Assembly (NCBI GenBank): GCA_964569245.1
Contig: CAZMTK010000007.1
Span: forward strand, 1-64,000
From: JAAYTY01 sp964569245
GTDB taxonomy: Bacteria; Fermentibacterota; Fermentibacteria; Fermentibacterales; Fermentibacteraceae
DNA length: 64,000 nucleotides
Direction: 5' to 3'
In this document: positions 50,546 through 60,029 of the stretch, in pieces
Layout of the letters: each line of letters begins with the position of its first letter
How positions within the stretch are numbered: position 1 is the first letter of the stretch
Made by a program: the position numbers and the translations under genes
Notes under the pieces: generated by a model
What the model saw: only the letters and a program-made list of their open reading frames with translations
Told to the model about the DNA's origin: nothing
The model's database searches: none

Positions 50546-53500
50546 TCAGATCCTCGGAATGGACACGGTGGCCGAGAGCCTGTCCTCTCCCAGCGACATG
50601 CTGCATGAGCACATCCGCAGGGCGAGGCCCACCAGAGCGAGTTCGGTGCCCGTGTCGAAGACGCCCCTGCATGCGGATTCGAGTGCTTCGCCCAGCGGAA
50701 CGCGGACCGCCGGCGCAGCACTCCAGGAGATCGCGAACAGCACTGCGGGGATGCAGCCACGGGCGAGGGAGGGCGAGTCCGTCGAGGCCTGAGCCGAGTG
50801 CCTGACCCTTATCTCCACCTGCCCCCCCGAGCCCCCTGCCTCGCAGAGCAGATCGAGGACATCCGTCAGGATGTCCGGATCCATGTCGATCTCGGGGATG
50901 TCGCCCTCCGTGTAGAGATCGGGGGGGCGCCGCCCCCGCCTGACGCAGCGAGCCACCAGCCTGTCGAGCACCTCGCCGGCCCTGCATGCGCCGTCGCACG
51001 GATTCAGGCATCTCGAGAAGAGTGCCAGATAGTGTGACATCTTCCTCAGAGAGGAGGTCTCCAGACAGGCGGATGCCATCTCGGGTCTCACCGGGTCGTC
51101 TCCGGCAAGGAGCCTCGATATGCCATGGAGCCTGTCGCGCAGCCGGCCGATGGCTTCCGGAAGTGCGGCTGCGATTGCAGAGAGACCGGAAGGGCCGGAG
51201 AGCGGATGGCCCGGCAGCAGATCCATCGGGGCTCCCGCCGGCGCCTTCCAGGCGAACACCACGTTCGGGCTTCCCGGAACGCCCAGCGAGCTCATGACGA
51301 CAGTTCCGCCGGTGCCGTCATCCATCGCGCTGCGGCCCTGCTTGACTGCGGTCCTGATCGCCTCTGCGGCAAGCTCTTCGGCCACTCCGAAGAACTGGGC
51401 CACGGTGACGGGCTCCCTACGGCCGCCCGATTCCGGTCCTCCTGCTCCGGTGTCTATGAGCCTCCCTGCATGGTCGCAGACCGCGAATCCGGAGCCGGCG
51501 CCCGCGAAGACCGATGAGACGACAGCACCGAGGCTGGTCTCGTCGATGTTCTCGATCACCCTGGCAGCGGCTCTAGTGAAATCGGCCAGGAGGGCTCCGT
51601 GCGAAACCCCGTCGACCATCAGGCTTCCGTACTGCTCCGGTCCCCTCTGTATCGTGAAGGATGACCAGCCGCCGGTGTCCTCGTCCGAACCCAGGGAGTG
51701 CCTGGCTCTCACGGCGCCGTCAGGCGAAGTTATCTCGACGACCGCTCCGCCCCCTTTCGACATCCCCGATGCCGCCAGTGCAAGCGCTTCAGCGAGCTGT
51801 GCGGCAGACCTCGCGGATACAAGCCTGATGAGACTCCTGCCAAGGAAGTCGAATCCCTCGTTCGACAGCGTGTCGGAGTCGGAGCCAGAACCCGGCGGCT
51901 CGGGGACGCCTGCAAGCAGCGTCACCGATTCGACGACATCGCCCTCGGCAGAGTCTATGCGCGCCATGCGCCACGACGTAGTGAAGACGGAGCCGTCCAC
52001 CCTGCGGATCTCCCAGGAGGCGGGAGCGCCTCCTGAAAGGCCTCTCCGGGCTATCCTCCTCGCCGAAGCCACGCCTCCAACAGGTCCGAACAGCATGTCT
52101 ATGACCATGCTCGACCTCTTCTTCGCCGTTTCCGACGGACAGCCGGTCAGGTTCTCCATGGCCCTGTTCCAGTGCATCACCCGCCAGTCCTCGCCGAAGA
52201 CCGCCACCGGCGTGTCGAGCATCGAGATCGCGTCCCTGAAGAAGCGGCGCTGCTTCTCGAGCATGTATGTAAGCCGCTCGAGCTGGGACGACATGCCGGA
52301 GGATTCGAGCCTGAGCCTGATGAGATCGGAAGCCATGCTCCCGGTGTGGAGGCTGTCCCTGGCCCGTTCCGGGCTGTCGAACCCCGCCACCAGAAAACCC
52401 CTGTTGGCGCTTCCCTGTCCCATGGGGAAGACGCAGCAGCAGTCCACCCTCCCCCTCAGGATTCCGAGCTCTGGCCCTGCGAGCATGCAGGGGGAGATGT
52501 TCCACACCGAGGGCGGCAGGCGGAGATCCGAGAAGTCGTCGGGCAGAGCACCGCTCCATGATCCAGAGCAGCCTGCCAGCTTCGTCGTGCTGTATGGTTC
52601 GAAGAGGTAGAGGGCCGCAGCGGAAGCCGAGAGGGCACTGCAGGCCCTCTCGGCGAGCCTGGCCGCATCGGCGGGGAGGCGGCTGCTCGAGATGGCGGCA
52701 GTCAAGGCAGCCATCTCCTCCTGTCTCGCCCGGCAGCGATCGGCCTCCAGGGATGCCTGGAGCTGTTCGGTCACGTCATCGAACACGCCGACAACCATGA
52801 AGCTCTCCTCGTCCTCCGAGCGCACAGGGCGAAAGGTCTGGTGGATCGCCCTCCTCACTCCGTCCTGGTCGGAATAGGTCACCGTGACGGAGGGCACTTC
52901 CTGTTCGCCGTCGAAGAGCATTCGGGAAAGCTTCTCGAGCTCAGTGAAGCTCTCCCTGGGAACTAACTCGTACAGGGGCATGCCTTCGAGCCCCTCGTGC
53001 AGTTTGAACATGGCGACGAAGGCGCGGTTCACGAGGAGGAGCCTGTAGTCCTGGTCGAACAGCACTATCCCGGCCCTGACCGTCTGGAGATAGGCCTGGT
53101 TCATCCTCCTCGCGTTCCGCAGCCTCTGCTCGATGACGAATCCTTCGGAGGTGTCGAAGAGGGTCCCCACGATTCCGGCGCCGCCCGCCCTGAAGGTCCC
53201 CTCGATGCGCTTGTTCTTGCTGGGCCTCATCTCGACGCGGACCTGCCTGCCCTCGAGCACGCTGGCGACGACGCCGCTCCAGGACTGGAGCACCGGAGGG
53301 GGCAGCACGGATTCGATGCTCCTGCCGAGCGGATTGTCGCCGGGCAGCGAGAACATCTCGCTCATGGTCGAGTTCCAGAGCCTTATGATCCCCGTCCTGT
53401 CCAGCCCGAGTATCCCCGCTCCGAGATCGTCCGTCGGGAACGCCGACGGGCTGACCTGGCCCTCGATCTCGAAAAGGATGACTTCTGCCTGGAGAACGGC

Positions 53501-53764
53501 CTCGGCCGAGTCTTTGAGCGGAACAACCACGCCAGTCAGGCTGCCGAAGGAGATAAGGGTGGGGGATTCCGGGATGCCCGAGGAGAAGACGGAGGCCAGC
53601 CTGGCGGGAATGATCTTGAGAGGCTCTCTGGAGTCCAGCAGGCTCTTCTCCGGAGCTCCGAAGACCCTCTCGCAGTCTCCCTGAGCCTCTAGTATCCCGG
53701 TGCCGGGACGGAACACGAGCCTGGCCCAGGCTCTGACGGGGAATGCTGCAGCGATTTCAGCCAT
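50546..53764 (-). CDS. Multi-PAS/GAF sensor protein with degenerate histidine-kinase C-terminus
   Basis: 1072 residues, no signal peptide or membrane helix. In order: N-terminal region; PAS-like (about 120-240, GAGILGLDRTGIIRLWNSTM); PAS-like (about 255-360, AGIVLFDQDYRLLLVNRAFVAMF); GAF-like (about 370-480); PAS-like (about 510-610, PVAVFGEDWRVMHWNRAMENLTG); GAF-like (about 650-760); another sensor segment; then a C-terminal region with an RDRLHGISRLL helix and DPDILTDVLDLLCEAGG where a histidine kinase has its N-box. The N-box Asn and the G-boxes are absent, so kinase activity is doubtful. ATG at 53764 with GGAGGAG. Confidence 0.75.
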   Translation of the reverse strand: MAEIAAAFPVRAWARLVFRPGTGILEAQGDCERVFGAPEKSLLDSREPLKIIPARLASVFSSGIPESPTLISFGSLTGVVVPLKDSAEAVLQAEVILFEIEGQVSPSAFPTDDLGAGILGLDRTGIIRLWNSTMSEMFSLPGDNPLGRSIESVLPPPVLQSWSGVVASVLEGRQVRVEMRPSKNKRIEGTFRAGGAGIVGTLFDTSEGFVIEQRLRNARRMNQAYLQTVRAGIVLFDQDYRLLLVNRAFVAMFKLHEGLEGMPLYELVPRESFTELEKLSRMLFDGEQEVPSVTVTYSDQDGVRRAIHQTFRPVRSEDEESFMVVGVFDDVTEQLQASLEADRCRARQEEMAALTAAISSSRLPADAARLAERACSALSASAAALYLFEPYSTTKLAGCSGSWSGALPDDFSDLRLPPSVWNISPCMLAGPELGILRGRVDCCCVFPMGQGSANRGFLVAGFDSPERARDSLHTGSMASDLIRLRLESSGMSSQLERLTYMLEKQRRFFRDAISMLDTPVAVFGEDWRVMHWNRAMENLTGCPSETAKKRSSMVIDMLFGPVGGVASARRIARRGLSGGAPASWEIRRVDGSVFTTSWRMARIDSAEGDVVESVTLLAGVPEPPGSGSDSDTLSNEGFDFLGRSLIRLVSARSAAQLAEALALAASGMSKGGGAVVEITSPDGAVRARHSLGSDEDTGGWSSFTIQRGPEQYGSLMVDGVSHGALLADFTRAAARVIENIDETSLGAVVSSVFAGAGSGFAVCDHAGRLIDTGAGGPESGGRREPVTVAQFFGVAEELAAEAIRTAVKQGRSAMDDGTGGTVVMSSLGVPGSPNVVFAWKAPAGAPMDLLPGHPLSGPSGLSAIAAALPEAIGRLRDRLHGISRLLAGDDPVRPEMASACLETSSLRKMSHYLALFSRCLNPCDGACRAGEVLDRLVARCVRRGRRPPDLYTEGDIPEIDMDPDILTDVLDLLCEAGGSGGQVEIRVRHSAQASTDSPSLARGCIPAVLFAISWSAAPAVRVPLGEALESACRGVFDTGTELALVGLALRMCSCSMSLGEDRLSATVSIPRI

Positions 53765-53934
53765 CTCTCCTCCGAGACTCCGGACAAGACAGGAATCTAG
53801 GCTGGAGACGCGGGGTCGGCCAGGCACGTCAGCGGGAGATCAGAGGGGGTGGCTTCCGGCACCCCGGATTTCGGATAATACGGCTTCCAGAGTCCGGTGC
53901 ATGCAGAGCTCGATTCGGTTCCGGAGGTAGCCGC

Positions 53935-56388
53935 TTGGAAAACTACGATTTCAAGGCAATCGAGGAGAGGTGGAGACCGGTGTGGCGGGGCATGGGGCTC
54001 AATGCCACTGGCAGTACGCCCGGCCTCCCGGCATTCTACTGCCTGGACTTCTTTCCGTACCCCTCGGGTGCCGGGCTGTCCGTTGGTCACTGCCGCAACT
54101 ACATCCCCACCGACGTGATCAGCAGGAAGAAGAGGATGTGCGGTTACAACGTCCTCCATCCGATGGGCTGGGACGCATTCGGCCAGCCGGCGGAGGAGTA
54201 CGCGATCAAGACCGGTATCCACCCCAGCATCGTGACCAGGCGCAATACGGACACCTACCGCAGACAGATGAAGCTCATCGAGTGCACCTACGACTGGGAC
54301 AGGGAGATAGATTCCTCCTCCCCCTCCTATTACAGATGGACCCAGTTCTTCTTCAACCTCCTCTTCGACAGGGGGCTCGCCTATCAGGACGAGAACGACC
54401 AGATGTGGTGTCCGTCCTGCAGGATAGTGCTCTCAAACGAGGAGGCCGCCGGAGGCGCCTGCTGGAGATGCGGCGGGGACGTTACGAGGAAGAGGCTCAG
54501 ACAGTGGTACTTCCGCATAACATCCTACGCGGAGAGGCTCCTGGCGGGGCTCGAGGGGCTGGACTGGCCGGAGAGCATCAAGGCGATGCAGAGGAACTGG
54601 ATCGGACGCTCCGAAGGCGCCGAGGTGACGTTCACGGTAGAAAGCCCTTCGGGCCCGGTTCCGCTGAAGGTCTTCACCACCAGGCTCGACACCATCTTCG
54701 GAGCGACCTTCTGCGTCGTTGCCCCCGAGCATCCGGGCCTCCCCGAAATGTGCGATCCGGGAAGGAAGGACGAGGTCGAGGCCTATGTCGCGAGAGCGGC
54801 CGCCCGCACGGACAGGGAGAGGATGTCCTCCGCGGACAGGGACAAGACAGGTGTCTTCACCGGCTCCTACGCGGTCAATCCCTTCAACGGAGCCAGGATC
54901 CCCGTCTGGGTCGCGGACTACGTCCTGGCTGGCTACGGCACGTCGGCGATAATGGCCGTTCCCGCGCACGACGAGCGAGACCATGCATTCGCGAGGAGAT
55001 ACGGGATGCCGATCGTCGAGGTCGTTGCTCCCGGGGGCGTACCGAGGGGCGCGGAGGAGTCAGCCGTCGTCGCCGACGGAGTGCTGATCCGGAGCGGGGA
55101 GTTCAGCGGTCTCGATTCCGCGGTCGCAAGGATCGCCATGGCTGCTCGAGCCCGTGAGGGGGGCTTCGGGGCCCCGGTGGTCAGGTACAGGTTCAGGGAC
55201 TGGCTGGTCAGCAGGCAGAGGTACTGGGGAGCGCCCATACCCGTCATCCACTGCCCGAAGTGTGGAGCCGTGCCCGACAGGAAACTCCCGGTCCTCCTGC
55301 CCGAGGTTGAGAGCTACGAACCGGACGATTCGGGCAGATCGCCCCTCGCGAGGGCGGAGGGCTGGGTCTTCACGACCTGTCCGTCCTGCGGCGGACCCGC
55401 CTCCCGGGACACGAGCACCATGGCTGGATTCGCCTGCTCCTCCTGGTACTTCCTGAGATTCGCCTCGCCGCACGAAGAGGACAGGCCCTTCGATCCGGAG
55501 GCAGTCCGCTACTGGCTTCCCGTTCACCTCTACGTGGGAGGCGCCGAGCACGCGGTGATGCATCTCCTCTACGCCCGCTTCTGGACGAAGGTGATGCACG
55601 ACGCCGGCATGGTTGACTTCGACGAGCCGTTCACCGTGCTCAAGAACCAGGGCATGCTCCTGGGGGCGGACCACCAGAAGATGTCGAAGTCGAGGGGCAA
55701 CGTGGTCACGCCCGACGAGATGGCCGACCGCTACGGGGTCGATGCGCTGAGGCTGTACATACTCTTCATGGGTCCGTTCGAGGCCGAGCTCGAGTGGAGC
55801 GAGGAGGGCATAGCCGGCACCTACCGCTTCATCCGCAGGCTCTGGAGCCTCGTGCTGGAGACAGCCATGGCCGACCCGGCCCCTCCCGATCCGGCGCTCG
55901 AGAGGGAGATCCGGTACATGCTCGCGAGAACTGTGAAGAAGGTCACCGCGGATGTCGACACCTTCCAGTTCAACACCGCCGTCGCCGCGATGATGGAGCT
56001 GGTGAACTTCCTCCAGACCGTCCGCGGGAGGGCCGGCTCATCCGGGGCGGCATGGCGCAGGTGCCTGCAGGACCTGCTCGTGATGCTGGCACCTATGACC
56101 CCCTTCGTCGCCGAAGAGCTGTGGCACAGGCTGGGATTTCCCGGCGATACGGTCCACCGGGCCAGGTGGCCTTCCTGGGACGAGTCGGATCTCGCCAGGG
56201 AAGAGGTGGAGCTCGCTGTACAGGTCAATGGAAAGGTCCGCGGCAGAATCACCCTTCCGGCGACCGCCGCCGAGGAGGAGGCCGTAACGGCCGCTCTGGG
56301 CCTTTCGAGAGTCGCCGAGCTGCTGGGCGGCAGGACTCCTAAGCGAGTGGTGGTTGTGCCCGGTCGGCTGGTGAACGTCATCGTCTGA
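53935..56388 (+). CDS. leuS: Leucyl-tRNA synthetase
   Basis: Class Ia synthetase, 817 residues. The HIGH motif appears as PYPSGAGLSVGH (about residues 41-52), followed by HPMGWDAFGQPAEEYAI, a zinc-binding WCPSC..CWRCGG, the editing domain (about 230-420) with TRLDTIFGATF, and KMSKSRGN near residue 582. A C-terminal anticodon-binding domain ends with VQVNGKVRGRI. TTG at 53935 has GGAGG 7 bases upstream and matches the family start. GATAAT at 53874 may be a -10 box. Confidence 0.96.
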   Translation: MENYDFKAIEERWRPVWRGMGLNATGSTPGLPAFYCLDFFPYPSGAGLSVGHCRNYIPTDVISRKKRMCGYNVLHPMGWDAFGQPAEEYAIKTGIHPSIVTRRNTDTYRRQMKLIECTYDWDREIDSSSPSYYRWTQFFFNLLFDRGLAYQDENDQMWCPSCRIVLSNEEAAGGACWRCGGDVTRKRLRQWYFRITSYAERLLAGLEGLDWPESIKAMQRNWIGRSEGAEVTFTVESPSGPVPLKVFTTRLDTIFGATFCVVAPEHPGLPEMCDPGRKDEVEAYVARAAARTDRERMSSADRDKTGVFTGSYAVNPFNGARIPVWVADYVLAGYGTSAIMAVPAHDERDHAFARRYGMPIVEVVAPGGVPRGAEESAVVADGVLIRSGEFSGLDSAVARIAMAARAREGGFGAPVVRYRFRDWLVSRQRYWGAPIPVIHCPKCGAVPDRKLPVLLPEVESYEPDDSGRSPLARAEGWVFTTCPSCGGPASRDTSTMAGFACSSWYFLRFASPHEEDRPFDPEAVRYWLPVHLYVGGAEHAVMHLLYARFWTKVMHDAGMVDFDEPFTVLKNQGMLLGADHQKMSKSRGNVVTPDEMADRYGVDALRLYILFMGPFEAELEWSEEGIAGTYRFIRRLWSLVLETAMADPAPPDPALEREIRYMLARTVKKVTADVDTFQFNTAVAAMMELVNFLQTVRGRAGSSGAAWRRCLQDLLVMLAPMTPFVAEELWHRLGFPGDTVHRARWPSWDESDLAREEVELAVQVNGKVRGRITLPATAAEEEAVTAALGLSRVAELLGGRTPKRVVVVPGRLVNVIV

Positions 56389-57110
56389 TGCCGCCCGTGA
56401 GGGAGTCCGACCTCTACCAGCCGGTGCGGGACTTCCTCGCAGCCCAGGGGTACTCCGTGAAGGCCGAGGTCGGGGGCTGCGACGTGACCGCAGTGAGAGG
56501 CGGCATGTTCGTGGTCGTCGAGCTGAAGCCCACGGCGAGCCTCAGGCTCCTGATGCAGGCCGTCTCGAGACTGGAGACTGCCGACGCTGTCTATGTCGCC
56601 GTTCCCTTCGATGCTCCCGCTGCGAGGAGGGAGAGGACCTCGTTCACCAGGCTGCTCCGGCTCCTGGGGCTGGGCCTGCTGCTCGTGGACGCCGCTTCGG
56701 GCTCCGTGTCGGCTGTGCTGGACCCCGCCGAGTACAAGCCGAGGAAGCGGAAGGCGCGAAGAGATCTCCTCCTCCGGCAGCACGCCGAACTGGTCGGCGA
56801 CCCCAATACCGGCGGATCGAGCATGCTGGGCGGAATGATGACCCCTTACAGGCAGAAGGCCCTGCGCATCGCCGCCCTGCTCAGAGCCCGGGGCCCCCTG
56901 AAGGCAAGCACCGCGAGAGACGAACTTGCCGAACCCGCCGCCTGGGGCATCCTCTACAGGAATGTGTACGGCTGGTTCGAGAGGGTCGGAAGAGGCGCAT
57001 ATGCACTGTCGCCGAAGGGGGAGCGGGAATCAGCGGAATGGACCCGGCGAAGAGAACGGGACGCGACTTCGACGGGCGGAGGCAGGGGCGGCGCGGAGGC
57101 TGACGCCTGA
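56388..57110 (+). CDS. DUF2161-like PD-(D/E)XK-fold protein with C-terminal winged-helix-like region
   Basis: 240 residues. N-terminal ~130 residues show the nuclease-fold pattern: E near SVKAEVGGCDVTAVRGGMFVVVELKP, in which D..VxxxK is the ELK catalytic signature. The C-terminal part, after the PRKRKARRDLLLRQHAELVGDP stretch, contains helix-turn-helix-like segments (RQKALRIAALLRARGPLKASTARDEL). COG5482-type proteins of unknown role look alike. ATG overlaps the leuS stop (TGATG). Activity is not shown by sequence alone. Confidence 0.65.
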   Translation: MPPVRESDLYQPVRDFLAAQGYSVKAEVGGCDVTAVRGGMFVVVELKPTASLRLLMQAVSRLETADAVYVAVPFDAPAARRERTSFTRLLRLLGLGLLLVDAASGSVSAVLDPAEYKPRKRKARRDLLLRQHAELVGDPNTGGSSMLGGMMTPYRQKALRIAALLRARGPLKASTARDELAEPAAWGILYRNVYGWFERVGRGAYALSPKGERESAEWTRRRERDATSTGGGRGGAEADA

Positions 57111-57134
57111 AACGGCAGCCAGTGTGCCGTCAGG
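57106..57134 (+). terminator. Hairpin after the leuS-DUF2161 pair
   Basis: CCTG-AA-ACGGCA / TGCCGT-CAGG: 10 paired bases with an AA bulge and a 7-nt loop, starting at the stop codon. No T-run. It lies in the 203-base gap (57111-57313) where no gene was seen. Confidence 0.5.
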
Positions 57135-57313
57135 CCGGCCCTCGCTTCGATCACGGACGTTGTATGTCTGCGGAAAGACCGTCAGGGTCCATCAGGGCGG
57201 GTGCGGAGCAGCAGCGGATCGCCAGGCTCTCCGGGAACCCGATGGCTCAGCCTCTTTCCTGACCAGCGGGGTCGTCACGGCGGGTTGCTGATGGAGCCGA
57301 GCGCTGCCGCAGC

Positions 57314-57961
57314 TCAGAACAGGGTCTTCAGCCCCCCCCAGGTGCAGGGAGAGAGACCGAACCAGTCGGAGCAGCCGATCTGCATGCAGGGAATCCAGTT
57401 CCAGGACGAATCCGGATCCCAGGCGCCCTGCCACCAGGCATAGGTCGCCGCACCGTCAGCCGGCGTCCCGTTGTCCATGCCGATGTAGGTGCCGGGCTCG
57501 AGCGAGCAGCCGAATGCAATGATGTCCCCGGGATGGATGATCGCCAGCTCGCCGGACGAGACGTTCACTGCGGTGTAGGCCACGCCGGTGGAGTCCTCGT
57601 GACCCTGCTGCACCGCTGGAACGAACTGGACGGTGATATCCTCCGTGCCGGGAGGGCCCGGGGGCCCCATGTCGGGAAGCCCTAGCCAGATCCCGGCTTC
57701 GAGGGTGCCCGTTCCCGCGACGCAGAATTCGAGAGATTCGACCAGCAGGAAAGGGTCCGCGCCGAGCGGCACCTGGAACACGGTCACGCTGTACGAGCCG
57801 TAGGAGTTCTCGTTCTTCATGAAGCTGTTCGAATGGTTCCATTCCCCGCACGTGTTCCAGGCGAAGTCGAAGTCGAAGTCGTAGGGGAACGGGGAGGGCT
57901 GGCAACCCTGAGCGCCGGTTGCGACGAATGCTGTAACAAGAAAGGATATTACAGCATCCAA
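57314..57961 (-). CDS. Secreted protein, function unknown
   Basis: 215 residues from TTG 57961 (GAGGAGG 6 bases upstream). Signal peptide (about 1-18, ending around ATGAQG), then a Tyr/Asp/Trp-rich, beta-looking domain with a DFDFDFAW motif at residues 27-34 and several Cys (FCVAG, FGCSLEPG, IPCMQIGCSDW). No membrane helix. No family recognised; the Gly/Trp-rich end resembles carbohydrate-binding or adhesin-like modules in general character only. Confidence 0.5.
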   Translation of the reverse strand: MDAVISFLVTAFVATGAQGCQPSPFPYDFDFDFAWNTCGEWNHSNSFMKNENSYGSYSVTVFQVPLGADPFLLVESLEFCVAGTGTLEAGIWLGLPDMGPPGPPGTEDITVQFVPAVQQGHEDSTGVAYTAVNVSSGELAIIHPGDIIAFGCSLEPGTYIGMDNGTPADGAATYAWWQGAWDPDSSWNWIPCMQIGCSDWFGLSPCTWGGLKTLF

Positions 57962-58131
57962 GACTTCCTCCTCTGCTGCGGTCTGGGGCGGCGCGCCGGG
58001 TCAGGCGTCATGAGGCACGCCAGACGGTGCCGGCTGTTCGAGCCCCCCTCTTCATATGGATATAACCCCCTGCGCGCCTGCGGTTCCCCGGTTCGCGCAA
58101 CCCGTCGCTGCGGCCGGCTGAGTCGCGATGC

Positions 58132-59217
58132 TCACTGCAGGACGACGGCAGGCTCACAGGCTGACATCCCTCCCCACTGCAGGCGCAGCACGTATAGACC
58201 CGCCGGGAGCCTCTCTCCGATGCGAATGCTCACAGGGTCGCTCGCCGGACCCAGGTCGAGCTTCTCGAGCAGACGGCCGTCGAGGTCGAAGACCTCCAGT
58301 GCCGCCGAGCCGCTGGAGCCCGTCGAGTAGCTGGCGGCGATGCCCCCCAGGGATGGATTCACGGCACTGAGCATCGGCTCCGTGTGCTCAGGAGGGCCTG
58401 GCTCGACGCCCGTCCCGCCCCATCCTGCCGCGAGAGCCATCAGCCACCAGAGCGCGCGGCCCTTCTGTTCGCAGCTCTCGGCTGTCGTGTGCCCGTACTC
58501 GTCGCCGTAGAAGTGCGGGTGCTCGGCGGGAATCTCGAAGCCGTTGTAGAGGTAAGTGTGATGCTCCCAGCCGGAGGCGGGGTTGTACCACCAACTGTCG
58601 AGATCTTCGAAGTCGAAGAGCAGCCGACCGCTGGACTGGCAGTAGTCCCTTATCTGAGCGTTCCTGAGCCACCTGTTCCAGCCCGCAGAGCCCGTTCCCT
58701 GGGCGTTGCCGGTGAAATAGACGAACGTCACCCCGGGATACTCCGATTCGAGAACGGCCAGCGAGTCCAGATAGGCCTGGACCTCCTCCTCTCCGTAGTA
58801 GTCGCACTGCGTGCACCAGCACCACATGGACGTATCGAGAGACGGGTTGTGGTCCAGCACCGCCCTTGTCATGTCCATTCCGGCCTGTGTCTGCCAGTAG
58901 AGGTCCGGAGTGATGTAGGTCTCGCCTTCCTGCCCATCGAAGATGCACCACTCGCCGCTCGACTGGGGCAGGTACGAGTAGCCGATCTCATAGGCATAGA
59001 TAGGATTGCCATTCTCTACGAACTCCAGGCCCCAGTTGAGCTGCGAACCGTGCGAGGTGTGCGCGTAATGCGACTGGATCACGTTCTTCACCTCTTCGAT
59101 CCAGTACCCGGGAATCAGAGAGATGTCCGTGCAAGTATGATCCACGACCGTGGCAAGGGCCTGCGCGGCGAGGAGGGGCACTAGTGACGCGCCGGGCAGG
59201 CGAAGCGCCGTCTTCAT
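58132..59217 (-). CDS. Secreted protein with C-terminal sorting-type domain
   Basis: 361 residues. ATG 59217 has GGAGG 6 bases upstream. Signal peptide (1-21); the main domain (about 25-270) contains HYAHTSHGSQLNWG, MWCWCTQCDYYGEEEVQ, FVYFTGNAQGTG and an FEDLDSWWYNPASG loop, which I do not recognise. The last ~75 residues (ALEVFDLDGRLLEKLDLG, PAGLYVLRLQ) form a type-A sorting-like beta domain used by FCB bacteria for export and anchoring. Probably surface-located; activity unknown. Confidence 0.65.
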   Translation of the reverse strand: MKTALRLPGASLVPLLAAQALATVVDHTCTDISLIPGYWIEEVKNVIQSHYAHTSHGSQLNWGLEFVENGNPIYAYEIGYSYLPQSSGEWCIFDGQEGETYITPDLYWQTQAGMDMTRAVLDHNPSLDTSMWCWCTQCDYYGEEEVQAYLDSLAVLESEYPGVTFVYFTGNAQGTGSAGWNRWLRNAQIRDYCQSSGRLLFDFEDLDSWWYNPASGWEHHTYLYNGFEIPAEHPHFYGDEYGHTTAESCEQKGRALWWLMALAAGWGGTGVEPGPPEHTEPMLSAVNPSLGGIAASYSTGSSGSAALEVFDLDGRLLEKLDLGPASDPVSIRIGERLPAGLYVLRLQWGGMSACEPAVVLQ

Positions 59218-59254
59218 CTCCGGCCTCCTCCCGACCCTTTCGTTGGGCTCCGGC

Positions 59255-59286
59255 CTTATACTTGGGCCGCCGCCCCGGCGGGTCAA
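59255..59286. promoter_or_regulatory. Possible divergent promoter region
   Basis: CCTTATACTTGG holds TATACT on plus (59257-59262) and TATAAG on minus (59260-59255), overlapping as at 8003-8010. The minus strand has TTGACC at 59286-59281, 20 bases from TATAAG, longer than ideal. Serves the secreted protein at 58132 and perhaps the permease at 59307. Confidence 0.3.
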
Positions 59287-59306
59287 CTCCGGGGGATGGA
59301 GGCTGG

Positions 59307-59972
59307 ATGACGGAGAACGGGCGCATGGGCGGACCGGACGCGCGCAGCGGCGCATCTGCGGCGTCGCTCGTATCGGCCTGCTACATCGCCGCACAGATGC
59401 TCTCCGACATAGCCAGCCTCAGAATCGTCGTTGTCGCGGGCTTCTCGATGGACGCCGGCACCCTCGTATATCCCTTGACGTTCACGCTGAGGGACCTCCT
59501 GCACAAGGTCGCCGGCAAGGCGGCCGCAAGGGCTCTGATAGGAGCCGCCGCCCTCGTCAACGTCTTCATGGCGGGGCTCTTCTGGCTTGTTTCGAGGCTC
59601 CCGGCGGACATGACCGTCGGCCCCCAGCCCGAGTTCGGCGCCGTACTCTCTCCGGTCTGGAGGATCGTCGCTGCATCTATCATCGCGGAAGTGCTCTCGG
59701 AGCTGCTCGACACAGAGATCTACTCCGCCTGGACGGCCTGGATGGGCGACAGGATGCAGTGGACGAGAGTTATCGCAAGCAATGCCGCAGCCGTTCCCGT
59801 GGATTCCCTCGTGTTCTGCTGGCTGGCTTTCGGAGGTGTTCTTCCCAGTGCCACGGTGTGGGGGATCGTTCTCGCGAACCTGCTGCTCAAGGGTGTCGTG
59901 ACCCTTGTCTCCGTTCCTGCGATCTACCTGGTCGGCGAGCCGGGGCGGCTTCCACGCCGCCGGGGGCGCTGA
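59307..59972 (+). CDS. VUT-family (queuosine precursor) transporter
   Basis: 221 residues, six membrane helices. The family pattern is seen: SLVSACYIAAQMLSDIASLRI, YPLTFTLRDLLHKVAGKAAAR between helices 2 and 3, and IAEVLSELLDTEIYSAWTAWMG with its acidic residues. YhhQ/VUT proteins import queuine-type precursors (preQ0/preQ1/queuine). ATG at 59307 with GGGGGATGGAGG upstream; an alternative start lies 18 bases later. No queuosine biosynthesis gene lies nearby. Confidence 0.75.
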   Translation: MTENGRMGGPDARSGASAASLVSACYIAAQMLSDIASLRIVVVAGFSMDAGTLVYPLTFTLRDLLHKVAGKAAARALIGAAALVNVFMAGLFWLVSRLPADMTVGPQPEFGAVLSPVWRIVAASIIAEVLSELLDTEIYSAWTAWMGDRMQWTRVIASNAAAVPVDSLVFCWLAFGGVLPSATVWGIVLANLLLKGVVTLVSVPAIYLVGEPGRLPRRRGR

Positions 59973-59978
59973 AGCGGA

Positions 59979-60008
59979 AGGCCCCGGGGAGCCGGCTCCC
60001 CGGGGCCT
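59979..60008. terminator. 30-bp palindromic hairpin between convergent genes
   Basis: AGGCCCCGGGGAGCC / GGCTCCCCGGGGCCT is a 15-bp perfect inverted repeat with no spacer, so the functional loop is a few apical bases. It sits 6 bases after the VUT gene and 21 bases before the stop of the convergent C25 peptidase gene and could serve both strands. No T-run. The inner arms match the hairpin at 48807-48839. Confidence 0.6.
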
Positions 60009-60029
60009 CATGCCGTCAGCCGGGCTCTC

